64,000 nucleotides of DNA from Cranoglanis bouderius (taxonomy: Eukaryota; Chordata; Actinopteri; Siluriformes; Cranoglanididae). The notes beneath the pieces were generated by a model that was not told the DNA's origin, made no database searches, and saw only the letters and a list, made by a program, of their open reading frames with translations. A program made the translations under genes and the position numbers. The DNA is taken from assembly GCA_023630585.1 (NCBI GenBank), contig CM042540.1:10239074-10303073 (forward strand). Direction: 5' to 3'. Every line of letters begins with the position of its first letter. The stretch's first letter is position 1. This document shows positions 24,088-36,697 of the stretch, piece after piece.

Positions 24088-25720
24088 GAATACTTCCCTG
24101 TATGGACCCAAACATTTAAATGTGCTATGTATACAATATTTACAAGAAGATGCCATATGAGCATCTCGTTCTTGTACTATTCCCTACTTTGAAAGTTGAA
24201 ATGTGTGACACAACGTTGATATTTGTCAACCGATGGAAATTCATTTTGCACTGAAGGCTAAGTGTGGAAGTTCAAACATCTATGGTTTAGCTGTAGCATT
24301 TATGATTTTTTTAACCTCTTGCTACCCAGTATAGGACACACCTGAAAACAATGCTTTTCTGCTTTTTCAACTAAAGCAGCAATCTGAACAAATGCGAATA
24401 CAATTCAGATGGTGGAAAATTTAATTCACTGAAGGGGAAAGTACATGGGACATGAAAGACACTCATTTGATTCTGGTAGCAGTTACTTTTGCTTCACACT
24501 GATTTTTTTTTTTTTTTTAGGTGAAATTGTCTTGTGAATTCTGTGAGCCAATAGAAAACAAGTGGGCAGGACTGTGGTCTCTTTTCTAAGTGACAAAATG
24601 GAGGAGATGCTAATTATTAAGTAGCGGTCACACCAGATTTTTGCCTAACTTTCTCATTGTTGCTTGGTGCACACCATAAAAATAGCCATCTCATCCACAG
24701 ACATACGCTAGGGTTTCTGTAGTAGAAGTAATTTATTTGATGATTTTAGCAATGTTACATTCTTGTTAGCAATGTTGTTAGAGCCTTTTCTTAGTCGATT
24801 TTTCAACACGTCTTTGGAAAATGTTGATATTCCTGAAAGATTTATCGTTTCTACTGCTGCCTTTATGTTGTCTGTATAAAAGACTCAACAGCTACATGTT
24901 AGCTCGTTAAATCAGTAACCAGAGTCATTAGCTAGCTCATACTCACCATCCATTTTTATTAGTTTTCATGACTGGAACACTTTGGAGTCATGTCAAAGGC
25001 ATGATGCTTGAAGACACACCCACTTAGAGCAGCTTGCATATCCATTTTGAGACTTGATGATACGCAGCATTTGCATACTGTATGTATTCAATGAACTCAA
25101 TAAGGGCTCATGTTCATGTGGGTTTCCTCCAGGTTCTCTGGTTTCCACCCACCTTAAAATGTAAATACATGTTAATAGGCAGATTGTCTATGCTAAATTG
25201 CCCCCTAGTTGTGAATGAGTGTGTGAATATGTGAATACACGGTACCCTGCCATGGACTGGGTGTTCGCTCCGTATCCACTGTGTCCCTGATCACCTAACC
25301 ACCTGACCAAGATAACGCAATGATTGAAGATCAACAATGAATGTCTTCTGGGGTCTGTGAGATCTTGTTGCTTTTGTGTCTTTCTGCGGTTGCTTTTCTA
25401 TCAAACATGCCCTGATATGAGCAAAATAATATGCGTGTCTGAAATTAATTGACCAGCTTCATCTTAATCCCTGCTGAATGATTACGGCCCTCTTATGAGA
25501 ACCACTAGCATTACCATAATTGTAAACCATGTGAATGCTGGTCCTGTCTTCTTCGAATGCGGTTTCACACTTATTCTTGATCATTTCCAATGCACACACA
25601 CACCCAGACGCACACATTCAGACTACACAGACTAACAGCCAAAGCAAACGTCGGATAATAAATAAATAAATAGGATAGTGTGTTGCAAAAGCTGTGTCAG
25701 ACATTTTCCCAGTGACTGTG

Positions 25721-25721
<1 letters not shown>

Positions 25722-25760
<39 letters not shown>
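25722..25760. repeat. (TA)n(TG)n microsatellite
   Basis: A few TA units followed by about 16 TG units. Confidence 0.95.
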
Positions 25761-25761
<1 letters not shown>

Positions 25762-26685
25762 ATGTTTGATAATGAATCAAAGTGACAGCTGCTTGTGTTA
25801 CCCAACATATTCTGTTATTTCTTTCACGTTATTGAGGGTTTATTTTGTGCCATGAGTTTGTTTATTAGTCTTGCACGGCATCTACAAGGCTAATGTTGCT
25901 AACAGGCTTACAACTTCCAGTTTGCGAAATGAGTGTCAAAGCATCACACTACAGAAAGTTGAATAGAAGGTCAAGTATTAGATTTGCTTATGTAGGTTTT
26001 GACACAATATGACACCGTTGTCTATTAAAATGGAGAGAAGGATGTTGCAGATCTAAGAAATTGTGAGGTCAAATCACTTTCTTCCTCAGTGCATAGTTTG
26101 GTTTCACTCCACGCCATCAACAGGCACTAAAAAGGCAGTACTGTAATTCAAAAGTGATTTAGATGAAAATATACTTCATATTTGAACGTATTCAATTTAC
26201 ATCAGACTCATTCTGCTATTTTATGAAAGTGATTTATGTAGAAATTGTGTATTGTTGAATCCATGTGTGTGTTCCTGCCTCCCACCAGGATAAAGTAGTT
26301 ACTGAAGATGAATGAATGAATAAATGAATGTATTACTGATTTTTTATAGTCATGTTTTTGAGGCATGTGTGCAATCTGTACAAAGCTAAATGGGTGCCCA
26401 TAAGCTTTGCTTAATAGAGAACTATAGAACCAAACTTCAGACATCAAACACATATTAGTACCTTTTAATAGGGGGAAATAAATCAGTCAATCCATAAAAA
26501 ATGCCAGTCACTCCACTTCTAGTCAAGATTTTACTGACTTAACTGTACACTCATGGAGAATAATATAAGATGCCAGTATTAAAATTAATACTGCATAAAG
26601 GTGCAGCAGCATAGAAATCCTGTCACTTCAGTAATAAAAATAAAACAATAACTTTCAACTGTGTATGTGAGCAAATTGGTAAAAA

Positions 26686-26687
<2 letters not shown>

Positions 26688-26734
<47 letters not shown>
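26688..26734. repeat. (AAT)n microsatellite
   Basis: About 15 perfect AAT units. Confidence 0.97.
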
Positions 26735-26737
<3 letters not shown>

Positions 26738-28928
26738 CTAAAGCAAAAGCAGTTATCTGTGTGAATGAACAAAGCACAAACTTGCTCACATTTCTTTCAC
26801 AGCAGGAGTAATAACAGCAACACATTTTATTTATTTCAGTGATCTAAACCTTGCATCATCTCAAAAACAGTCATCTTTCCCTTTCTTCTCACCTCATACA
26901 TGGAACTATCCACTTAGCAGCTTATGACCATGGTGTCCTGTCCTCCAAATCTGGGGATAGCATCCTCTCACTCTTTTCTTTGTCAGAGGCCATGCGCCCC
27001 TCCACAGCTGGCTAGTGGAGCTTGTGTCTAAGCATTGCTATTGTATCCCTTTACACACTATATGATGTTTATTGCTGAATCTGTTACTCCTTTGACCTCA
27101 CAGTGAGCAGCATTACTGATCATTTTCTCCTGCAGTGTGGATTCCTGTCTCTGTGTTTTTCCCCTTCATTTTTGCCACATTCTCTGCCAACTAACTGGCT
27201 AGCAGAGCTTGAGGCATTGTGAGTGTAGTAGAACAGTGCTCCCTTGATACACCATGATGAAGGACTATGGCCAGATGTAAGTGCTGAGTGCAGCCACACT
27301 GATAACTCCCTGGAAAAAAAAACTTACAATATTTCATCACATGTGACATACACTGGCAATTTGTTGGCACAAACTTGACCAGTTCTCTCTGCCTTGAACA
27401 GAATCTTCTCTGGTGGCCTACTTACAACTGGCTTTGTTGAGAGCAAGTGATTTTCTGAGACTACACAGTGTTGCGGCAGATGCACTGTCGAGTCAGTGCA
27501 TATGTCCAAAGCTGTGGCATCTGCACCCCAAGATGATAGCCCATATCTAGTATCTGATCTAGTATCTAATATCTAGTCAACATGCTGTTAGTTGTGGCTT
27601 ACCCTGTCAAAGCCAGAGAGTCCACTGGGACCCTGCTCTGGGACTGGCCTCACCAATTATAGACCATTCCTCTTCCTTTCCTCTACCACTTATTATTCCC
27701 ACATTGTACAGAATTCAGCCATTAGGCTACAGAGTCCAACGTGGTTCCAAGATGGCCAGCAAGACCTTAGTTCACATTATTGATTTTGCTAGTTGAAACA
27801 TGCTGGCAGCTTCCTCCCTAAGCAGATCTGCTGTCCCAGGTAGACAATGAGATTTGACACTTTTTTGCTGTCTCTATGGAATTTGCCACTCAGACTTAAT
27901 CACAAAATGATGTCTGAAGTCCAGCAGTCTAGGAGATACTTCTGAATACAAGAACTCGTAGTATACAGACATTGCATGTCGTTAAGGGAAAACACCATTC
28001 TGTGAATGTTATTCACCTTCTTGACTGGACCTGGATCATTGTCTGTTCCCTAGGATTACATCCTTTCTCCAGGGACTGTAGAGTCCCAAAGGCTATACCT
28101 TAGTAGTATGAGTTTTCTGCCGAAGGCCATATGATCATTGCATCCATCAGTCTGCAAATTATCCCCTGTTCTGCTTGTTCTGTGTCCAATGGTGTTACTT
28201 CAAATGGATGGCAACTACCTTATACTCTGACCAATTGTACAGTTGCTTTGAGAGTATGATAAGGTGAGGGATCTGTTGTGATTACTCCACTGGGCAGACA
28301 GTGTCACCTTGGCCTATAGATAGACTATACACGTAGCATCTATAAGGAGCATCTCCTTCTCACTTGCCTCATTTTGTGGTGTACAACTCCAGGAAGTCTC
28401 TATTGCTGCTTCTTAGGAATCACCTTGCATATTCACCAGATTCTACAAGGTTAGTATCACATCTTCCAGTGTTAAGAGTATGGTGGTCACCTCTCAGAGA
28501 AGTCTTCAGTTGAGTCCTGTTGTTGGTATACATTGTCCAAGTGTTTCACACTACTCTGGTGGTTAAAACTGGTGCTATTTCTGCACCAGCTCAGTAAGGA
28601 GGTTTGAAAGAAAGGTGGCTGTATGATGGTGGTATTTATTGCAAGTATTCTTTCATACGTGTTATATGTCACTACAGGACTTTGTTGGAATATCTCAGTG
28701 CACATATGCAGAAGGAGATATTTCACACTGTCCCTGAGGGTTATCCAGCATTATATTAACAGTTACATATTTAACTAGCATTTTCATACACTTATTCAGG
28801 TATAACAATTCTGAGATCAGTTAAAATATAAACTTCAACAAATCAAAAACAGTTAATTAAATTAGCCATGGAGCTTTCAGCATTGCACAGTTTCCAAACG
28901 TGGTGTGATAAATGCATTTCATATTCAT

Positions 28929-28931
<3 letters not shown>

Positions 28932-29003
<72 letters not shown>
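28932..29003. repeat. (CA)n microsatellite
   Basis: About 36 perfect CA units. Confidence 0.98.
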
Positions 29004-29005
<2 letters not shown>

Positions 29006-29318
29006 CTCAAATATTCAGACTGTGTGAGATTGAGCAACCCTAATAACAAATGTTGTTGCTGACAGGAAAACTCAAAATAAATTATAATGTGCCTTCCATA
29101 TTAATAGGCAACATGAGCTTGAGTTAATGCATGCAGATTTTAGATTCTAATAAATCACCTATTAAATTATCCATGCACACTAACGCAAGGGTGCTAATGA
29201 CACATACTAGTGAGTAGGGCTGTGACAATATCAAATGTTCACACCACAATAATTGCCTAACGAAAAAGTTTTGTTTTTTATTGCTTACAACATTGATAAA
29301 GTAAAGTATTTAAAATAA

Positions 29319-30774
29319 TACAGTGGCCTGCACTAATATTGGCACCCTTGGTAAATGTGAGCAAAGAAGGCTGTGAAAAATTGTCTTTATGATCTTTTGT
29401 TAAAAAAATTCACAAAAATACTCTGCTCTCATGGATATCAAACAATTGCAAACAAAACACAGGTTTATCACAAAAAAACTTTGTTAAATGTAGGTGTGCA
29501 GCAATTATTGGCACCCTTTTAGGCAATACTCTGTGCTACCTCCCTTTGCCAAGATAACAGCTCTGAGTCTTCTCCTATAATGTCTGATGAGGTTGGAGAA
29601 TACATGGCAAGGGATCTGAGACCATTCCTCCATATAGACTCTCTCCAGATCCGTCAAAGGGCTGGGATGGCCATGGCAGGACCTTAATTTTATAGTCAGT
29701 AAACCATTTTTGTGTTGATTTTGATGTATGTTTTGGATCATTGTCCTGCTGGAAGATCCAACCACAGCCCATTTTAAGCTTTCTGGCAGAGGCAGTCAGA
29801 TTTAATTTAATATCTGTTGCTATTTGATAGAGTCCATGATGCCATGTATCCTAACAAAATGGCAGAAAAACAGCCCAAAACATTAAAGAACCACCACCAT
29901 ATTTAACCGTGGGCATGAGGTACTTTTCCATATGGCTACCTCTCTGTGTGTGCCAAAACCACCTCTGGTGTTTATTGCCAAAAAGCTCTATTTTGGTTTC
30001 ATCTGACCATAGAACTTGATCCCATTTGAAGTTCCATTAGTGTCTGACAAACTGAAGATGCTTGAGTTTGTTTTTGGATGAGAGTATAGTCTTTTTTCTT
30101 GAAACCCTTCCAAACAACTTTGGAATGCAACTAACTTCTGCAATTCTCCAGCTATGATTCTTGGAGATTTTTTGGCCACTCGAACCATCCTCGTCACAGT
30201 GCGTTGAGACAATATAGACACACGTCCAATTCCAGGTTGATTCATAACATTTCCAGTTGACTGGAACTTCTTAATTATTACCCTGATGGTGGAAATGGGC
30301 ATTTTCAATGCTTGTGCTATTTTCTTATAGCCACTGCCCATTTTGTGAAGCTCAGCAACCTTTTGCCGCACATCACAGCTATATCTTGGTCTTACCCATT
30401 GTTATGAATGTCTAAGGGAATTTGGCCTATGTGTTATCTCATATTTATACCTCTGTGAAACAGGAAGTCATGGCTGAACAATTTCCTGTTCCTAGTCACC
30501 CAGATGTACTAAAAAAATGTAAAATATCAATGGGAATATACTTCAAATATATGTTTCTCATATTAATTCATAGGGGTGCCAATAATTGTTGCACACTTAT
30601 ATTTAACAAAGATTTTTTTTTTGATAAACCTGTCTTTTGTTTGCAGTTGTTTGATATCCATGAGAGCAGAGTATTTTTGTGAATTTTTTTGAACAAAAGA
30701 TCATAAAGACAATTTTTCACAGCCTTCTTTGCTCACATTTACCAAGGGTGCTAATATTAGTGGAGGGCACTGTA
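29319..30774 (-). mobile_element. Tc1/mariner element F, both ends present
   Basis: The left end TACAGTGGCCTGCACTAATA at 29319 is mirrored by the right end TATTAGTGGAGGGCACTGTA ending at 30774. The repeats run for over 150 bases and include an inner GCAGCAATTATTGGCACCC block repeated inverted near 30573-30592. It is the same family as element E (6113-7745), with both termini intact. Confidence 0.92.
29505..30400 (-). pseudogene. Broken Tc1 transposase of element F
   Basis: The N-terminal part at 30371-29988 has GSGYKKIAQALKMPISTI and then QSTGNVMNQPGIGRVSILSQ. The catalytic part is broken by deletions near 29880-30130. The end at 29772-29505 reads GCGWIFQQDNDPKHTSKSTQ in one frame and SPLTDLERVYMEEW in another, so the usual SPDLNPIEN box is destroyed. 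The protein is not functional. Confidence 0.87.
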
Positions 30775-31812
30775 TATCTTCCAGGCAGTCAACATCCAGG
30801 ATGAACATAGGATGGATGCAGCATAGGTGGTCTTGGCTAATCAATAACCACCTTATATTTACTTTCGGACAGAAAAGAACAGAGTTTAACCCTCAGGATA
30901 GCAAGCCAAAGAAAATTATTTTTTAGCTATAGATGTTCCATGAGTGTAATAAAAAAGTAAGTGTACAAAACACGGTACAGTACCAGTCTACTTTACTCAC
31001 TGGTTATAGAATATATAAATATTCGGACACACTAGAAAGTCTTTAGTGCAGCAGAAGACTGCTAGAAGACTTGTAGCTAACATTTGCATTTAGATTAGAA
31101 TTAAATATTACTGACATTAGCTAGCTATATGTGCAATGTGTTTAATTAAACTAAACGTTCCTGTGTAACTCAATCTGAAGGTCAGTTAGCAGACGTGTTA
31201 ATTGTGTTTGTGTGGTGGTATTTGAAAATGTAGGTAAAAATCTTATCAGGTTTTAAAAATTGAAATATCTTGTATTTTATATCTTGTGGTCTGAATTTCT
31301 TTCTCTACATAAATAATTATATGATTTATTAGTTATGTAATGAGATTAAAAGATTGCTCAGTTACAAACAGCCAGATCGAGTTATATAAAATCAAACAGT
31401 ATATGATTTTACAGAATTATAATGTTATATCGGTGTTAGGCCAAAATTTACATGAGGTAAATTTGAATAAATTTCTAACATACTAAAATTTACATTAACA
31501 GCTCAATGAGTGTAATTTTAGTATTTTAGAGATTCGCTAGCTTGAATGTCAAAACTTTGATGTTGCATATATTAAAACAGCATTTCACCCAGTTGGAATG
31601 TTATAATACTAAGCATACAGTTTGTCCTTATGTCTGTTTTTTTAATGCAAGAAGCACAAATGCTGGTCAAAAAGCCTATACAGGGAATTTTCTCTTAAAT
31701 GGAACACAGGCATAGTGACTGTCACTATATATAAATATCTCTCTATATAGTATTCAATATACTGCAATAGCTCTCATTCTCTCTCTCTATCTCTTTCTTT
31801 CTTTCATGCTAG

Positions 31813-31998
31813 ACTGGAGTAAACGTGTGGACTATGAGCCAGGAATGGGTAGCAAACCACTCTTTCCCAAGATGCACCTGGAGACTTGTGAGGGCACGGT
31901 GTCATCGGTCAGGACCACTGTTGAGCTACAGACCGGTCATATCGGGAAAGGCTGCGATCGAGAGACCTACTCAGAGAAATCTCTGCAGAAACTCTGTG
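31813..31998 (+). CDS. clstn2: clstn2 exon: linker and start of the laminin-G-like region
   Basis: The acceptor TGCTAG ends at 31812 and the donor GTGAGT follows 31998. The first bases complete an Asp codon from the previous exon. The protein contains DYEPGMGSKPLFPKMHLETC, then KGCDRETYSEKSLQKLC. The second string is the wording I know from calsyntenin-2, where calsyntenin-1 differs at several places, so I assign clstn2. The last G starts a Gly codon finished at 43090. Confidence 0.94.
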
Positions 31999-32585
31999 GT
32001 GAGTTTAATGAGTTGGTTTGCATTCATATTTATGATGCTGAAAGGAAACTAGCCTGGATTTCACGCGACTTTTACCCAAGTGATAAACACAGTTCACAGT
32101 TGCACTGTCTGTCCTAGACAATACTAGTCTGCAGATTTTTTGAAGCGGTCAGAGTTGATGATTGGCGCACAAAATTGAGACGTGCTCATGGCAGAACAAT
32201 TTTTTTCTTCAGGGCAGTCACAGAGAGTCAGAGTGTATCAGACATGTCTGGATTTTTTTGTCCAGAACAATTCATATCTGAAGGGAATATTGGAATAGCT
32301 GATAAAAATTGAGAGGGCAAAAACTGTAAAATACGGGAAGCCTCGAGAAAAATCAGTTGAGAAAAATGCCATTTGTGGCTGCAGTCAAGTTCCCCAGTGG
32401 AGGGCAAACTAAGTGAGTTGTAGAAGGAGAATGATGAAAAAGGAATAAAAAGCTGAGTTGCAAAAGCTTTGGACCAACCAATAAGGCATCCATGTTTGCT
32501 TTGATAACATCAACTTCCAGTAACAATAGTGTTACTGGAATACTGAAATACAAAGCATAATCCATGTACATTTAGTATGTGATTT

Positions 32586-33309
32586 CCACAACCCCAGTTC
32601 CGAAAAAGTTGGGACAGTATGGAAAATGCAAAAAAAAAAATTTTTAAAAACCAAAAAGAGTCATTTGAAAATTCAGTTCCCCCAGTACTATAATGGAAAC
32701 ACATTATTAACACATTATTTGATGTTTTACTTTGTGAATTTAATTTATTTTTGAAAATATACACTCATTTCAAATCTGATGACTGCAGTACACTCCAAAA
32801 AAAGTTGGGACTGTCGACTCTTTACCACTGTGTAACATCACCTTTTCTTTCAATAACACTTATTAAGCGTTTGGACACTGAAGACACCAGTTGGTTAAGT
32901 TTAGCAAGTGGAATTTTCCCCCATTCATCCATTATGCATTTCTTCAGCTGCGCAACTGTACAGGGCCTTCGCTGCCTTATTTTGCATTTCATAATGCGCC
33001 ACACATTCTCAGTCGGAGACAGGTCAGGACTGCAGGCAGGCCATGCTAGCACCCGCAGTCTCTGCTTACGCACCTATTAGTCCTAAATTGCCCCTGTCCC
33101 AACTTTTTTGGAACGTGTTGCATGCATCAATTTCAAAATATACGTTCAAATCTTTAAAAAAAACTATGCAGTTGATTAGGTAAAACATCAAATACCTTGT
33201 CTTTATACATTTTTTGTTTAAATACAAGTCAAAGTACATTTACAAATCACTCTTCTTTGTTCTTATTAGCATTTTCCTTACCGTCCCAACTTTTTCAGAA
33301 TTGTGGTTA
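32586..33309 (-). mobile_element. Internally deleted mariner/Tc1-type element
   Basis: The left end CCACAACCCCAGTTCCGAAA followed by AAGTTGGGAC is mirrored at the right by GTCCCAACTTTTTCAGAATTGTGG. The element is about 0.72 kb. Only the C-terminal part of a transposase is left on the minus strand. Additional AAAGTTGGGAC and GTCCCAACTTTTTT blocks inside suggest sub-terminal repeats. Confidence 0.85.
32822..33073 (-). pseudogene. C-terminal transposase remnant
   Basis: The minus-strand frame reads VLAWPACSPDLSPTENVWRI and then QLKKCIMDEWGKIP. This matches the third-acidic-residue box (PDLxPxEN) and the C-terminus of Tc1/mariner transposases. The N-terminal two thirds are absent. Confidence 0.85.
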
Positions 33310-34889
33310 TAGTTGCTTACTGTCAAAAACATTTGCAAAAAAAAAAAAAAAAAAACTTTTTCATAATCTATTACAAATTGTACAGTCCTATAGTATTTTT
33401 CCAAAAAAAAAAAAAAAAAATGTTTAACAAGTTTTAAAGGTTGTAAAGTTTTAAGGGCTAGTGTAACACTGGCATGTATTCAGCTAAATTGTCCTGTTAA
33501 AGCAAAACTCCACAACCCGGTTGCTGATTGTTGGCCACTGATGTGATTTGACAAAAGCATTTTGAACCGTTAAATGCTTTCCAAGATAGAGGTCACTCGC
33601 TCACTGGTTTGGAAAATGAAACAGAAAATAGCTGATGTGTTTTTGACGAGCAGCAAGAGTTCAAAGCAGGACATTTATTGAGTATATTCTAAAACAAGAA
33701 AAAAAATCTTATAAATATATAAAACATGAGTCATCCTTGTGAGCGATGTCTTACCATGTATCTTACCATCTTTGTGACTGAGGCCTCCTACCAAAAGCAT
33801 GGGAGCGTATAAGGTAGTGTTTTTACTCATTATTAAAATCCAATGGATAAGGCAGTCCTAAGCCAGGGAAAATGGGAACTTTCATTCCCATCCAGAGTGT
33901 TGAAGTGTACAGGTTACAGGTTACAACTTACAAGTCAAGTTTGTCCTTGTGCTTCTTCCTTAATTGTAAGCAGTGGTCCAGTAAATGCAGTGTTGGTCCA
34001 GTGTGATCCAGTGGTCAGGTAAATGCACAGTTGAAACAGCCCAATTTATGCAAAATACCTTAATTAAATAAGACAAACTCGTATTTACTGCTTTATTAAC
34101 TCTGGATGTTAATGCTGGCTATAATGCATGTTTTTGAAATGACACTTTGATCTCTGAAGTTGAAATCTTCCACAGTATCACAGATAAAAAACTGTGTATT
34201 TCTGTATTTCTGTGTATTCACTCCCTGAGTGTAGCTTGTTACTTTGACCTTGAACTCCCAATGCAAAGCAACTTGGCATGTAAATCTCATGAATACAATT
34301 ATGTTTATTTTGTTAAAAGTGAATAAAAATTAATAATAATAATAATAATAGCATGAATTTTGAGCCAGGTAGCTAAAAATATTCCATAATATGTTGTTTC
34401 TGGGCTGTTGTTTGCTCTTGGAGTGTAAAATGTTAACATGTCTGTCTATTTATACCATCATCTGTTTTAGTGCGCATACTAATACATGCCAGCTAGTTCC
34501 TGACAGGTGTTCATGTGTGGGTTTTTTCTGTACTTTATGCTATTAAAATCTCACAAAGGCGAGTCAGTTTTGGCTTCTGCTTGCTTTATTGTCCTTTACT
34601 GTATTTTATCTACGCATCGTTATTGTTAGTAAGAGAGTAAGAGTAAGGAGATAGAAACTTTTGTTCACCTTTGGTGTGTGTATTTGATCTAGAGAACTGT
34701 CTCTGTTTGTTTGGAGTTTTTTTCTCTGTTCTAGCTATCTTGTTAACATGCTTATTGATAATGTGTTTGGTGTCCAAAAGCAAAACTTCACAACCCGGTT
34801 GCTGATTGTTGGCCACTGATGTGATTGTACACAATTGTATAGGATGTCTTTGTACATTGTAGCATTACAATTTCCCTTCACTGGAACTA

Positions 34890-35110
34890 AGAGGCGAACA
34901 TGTTCGAGCATGGCGAACATGGCGAGCATGACAATACCCCTGTGAAAAAGAGCTCCATGAAGACATGGTTTGCCAGTGTTGGTCTGGAAGAACTTGAGTG
35001 TCTTGTACAGATCCCTGACCTCAACCCCACTGAACACCTTTTGGATGAACTGGAATGCCTACTCTTACACCTTAGGAGTTTTGACCAATGGGGCAAGAAT
35101 GGTTTTTACC
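34890..35110 (+). pseudogene. C-terminal Tc1 transposase remnant
   Basis: The + strand reads HDNTPVKKSSMKTWFASVGL and then QIPDLNPTEHLLDELEC, the second and third catalytic boxes of a Tc1 transposase with changed residues. No terminal repeat was found next to it. A 48-base block just upstream (34779-34826) recurs almost exactly at 33500-33547. Confidence 0.75.
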
Positions 35111-36426
35111 TTGACATTTCCTTAAGCTCTTCCAATCTCTAATATTTCTCCAGCTTCCTTTCAATGCCTATTTCCTAACTACTACAGAAAGCAATATAAA
35201 ACTAATTATACCACAGGTATGGACTTTTTTTTTATAAAGCAATATACAATGACTATGAAAGAAAAGGGGCAAATCACTTTTAAATTAGCCACTTTGCTCT
35301 ATATTTAACTGCTCTGACTAAATCTTTAAGGGAATGGTATCATTTATTCATTAGATATGGCAGAAGCTCCTACACAGAGCAGCATGTTTACCCAGCCACA
35401 GAGCTGGGTAAACAGATTTTTACCACAGATTTTCTCTACTTAATGCCTTCAGTAAGACTACTTGGAAGTTGGAGATGAGTTTTTTTTTTTTTTTTTCACA
35501 AAAATTAATCATTAAAGCAGGGGTATCAGGCTCATTTTAGGTAATCGGCCACATTACACTTAGTCTAATATCAAGTGGGCCAGACAAAAAGTTTAGTACA
35601 CTGATAATGCATAAACAACTTATTTTAAATGTGTTCATTTTTCATCATACAGCTGAACAGTACATTCTGAATACACAAACAGAATGAGCATATTTGAGAT
35701 TGGAAAAAGACCAGCCAGTTTTCGTGAGTGTCGTTGTGCCCATTGTAGCCTCAGATCCCTGTTCTTGGCTGACAGAAGTGGAACCTTGCTTTTACCCAAT
35801 CCACCTCAAGAATCTGTGTTGTGCTTTCTGAGATGCTGTTCTGCTCACCACGGTTGTAAAGAGTGGTTGAGTTACCACAGGCTTTCTCTTAGCTCAAACC
35901 AGTCCGGTCATTTTCTTCTGACCTCGCTCATCAACAAGGCATTTCCACCCCCAGAACTACCGCTTACTGGATGTTTTTGTTGTTGTTGTTGTTGTTGTTG
36001 TTTTTAATCAAGCCATTCTGTATAAACTCTAGACTATTGTGTGTTGTAAATCCCAGGAGATCATTGGGTGTGATGTAATAAATTGTTTGCACCCATTTTC
36101 AGGTGCAATCACGCTGCATACTGTCCAAAAAGCTTGTTACTCATTAAACAAGCCTTACAAGCCTAAATTCATAGTGTATCTTGCACGTGGTTATATGCAA
36201 AATGCACCTCCCTCCCTCATACATATGCCTGTAAGGGAGGATCACACAAAAAGTGAAAGGTCAGCACAAAATAAGGTGCAGAAATGGGAAGTGCTTGGGA
36301 AGTGATGATACATTCTGTTCGACGTACTAAATGTTGGACGATTAGTGGTGCCCAGTTTTTCTTGTGACATGGTCTGCCTCCAAAAAGCAGGTATACAGTA
36401 AATTAACTTAAAGTCCCCCTGAAGTG

Positions 36427-36532
36427 TGTGATGAGGAGGAGGGAGGGGCCAGTCTGTCAGGACGCACGCCTGGCACTGAGTTGTCTAATCAGTAGGAGAG
36501 AGCAATAAAGGAGCGGCTGGAAGTGCCAGAGG

Positions 36533-36571
<39 letters not shown>

Positions 36572-36697
36572 GCACGTGTGTGTTTGTGTTTCGTTTGTGT
36601 GTTTTACATCCTGTTTGAGTTTTGTTTATTATTGAACTTCGTGCTGACGTTCAGCCGGTTCCTGTCTCATCCTTAATCATCCGTGAAGTTTGTTACA
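36427..36697 (+). mobile_element. Solo LTR of 271 bp with 5-bp target duplication
   Basis: The block starts TGTGATGAGGAGGAGG and ends GAAGTTTGTTACA, and is flanked by AAGTG on both sides (36422-36426 and 36698-36702). An AATAAA lies near 36503 and a (GA)n run at 36535-36570. The size and 5-bp duplication fit an LTR retrotransposon, with no internal region left. Confidence 0.8.

Larger units (their letters stand above)
21292..31812. other. clstn2 intron
   Basis: The intron begins GTACGA and ends AG at 31811-31812. It holds a SINE (23741-24087), four microsatellites, a Tc1 copy (29319-30774), and at 25106-25290 a faded relative of the SINE 3' part (GGGTTTCCTCCAGGTTCTCT). I see no gene in 21300-23340, 24100-25700 or 26740-28930. 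The last of these is slightly less AT-rich and may be an old retroelement, but I could not identify it. Confidence 0.85.

Noticed and set aside
26900..28730. Possible old retroelement between 26.9 and 28.7 kb
   Set aside because: The composition shifts slightly, but no RT, integrase or terminal repeat could be read in any frame.
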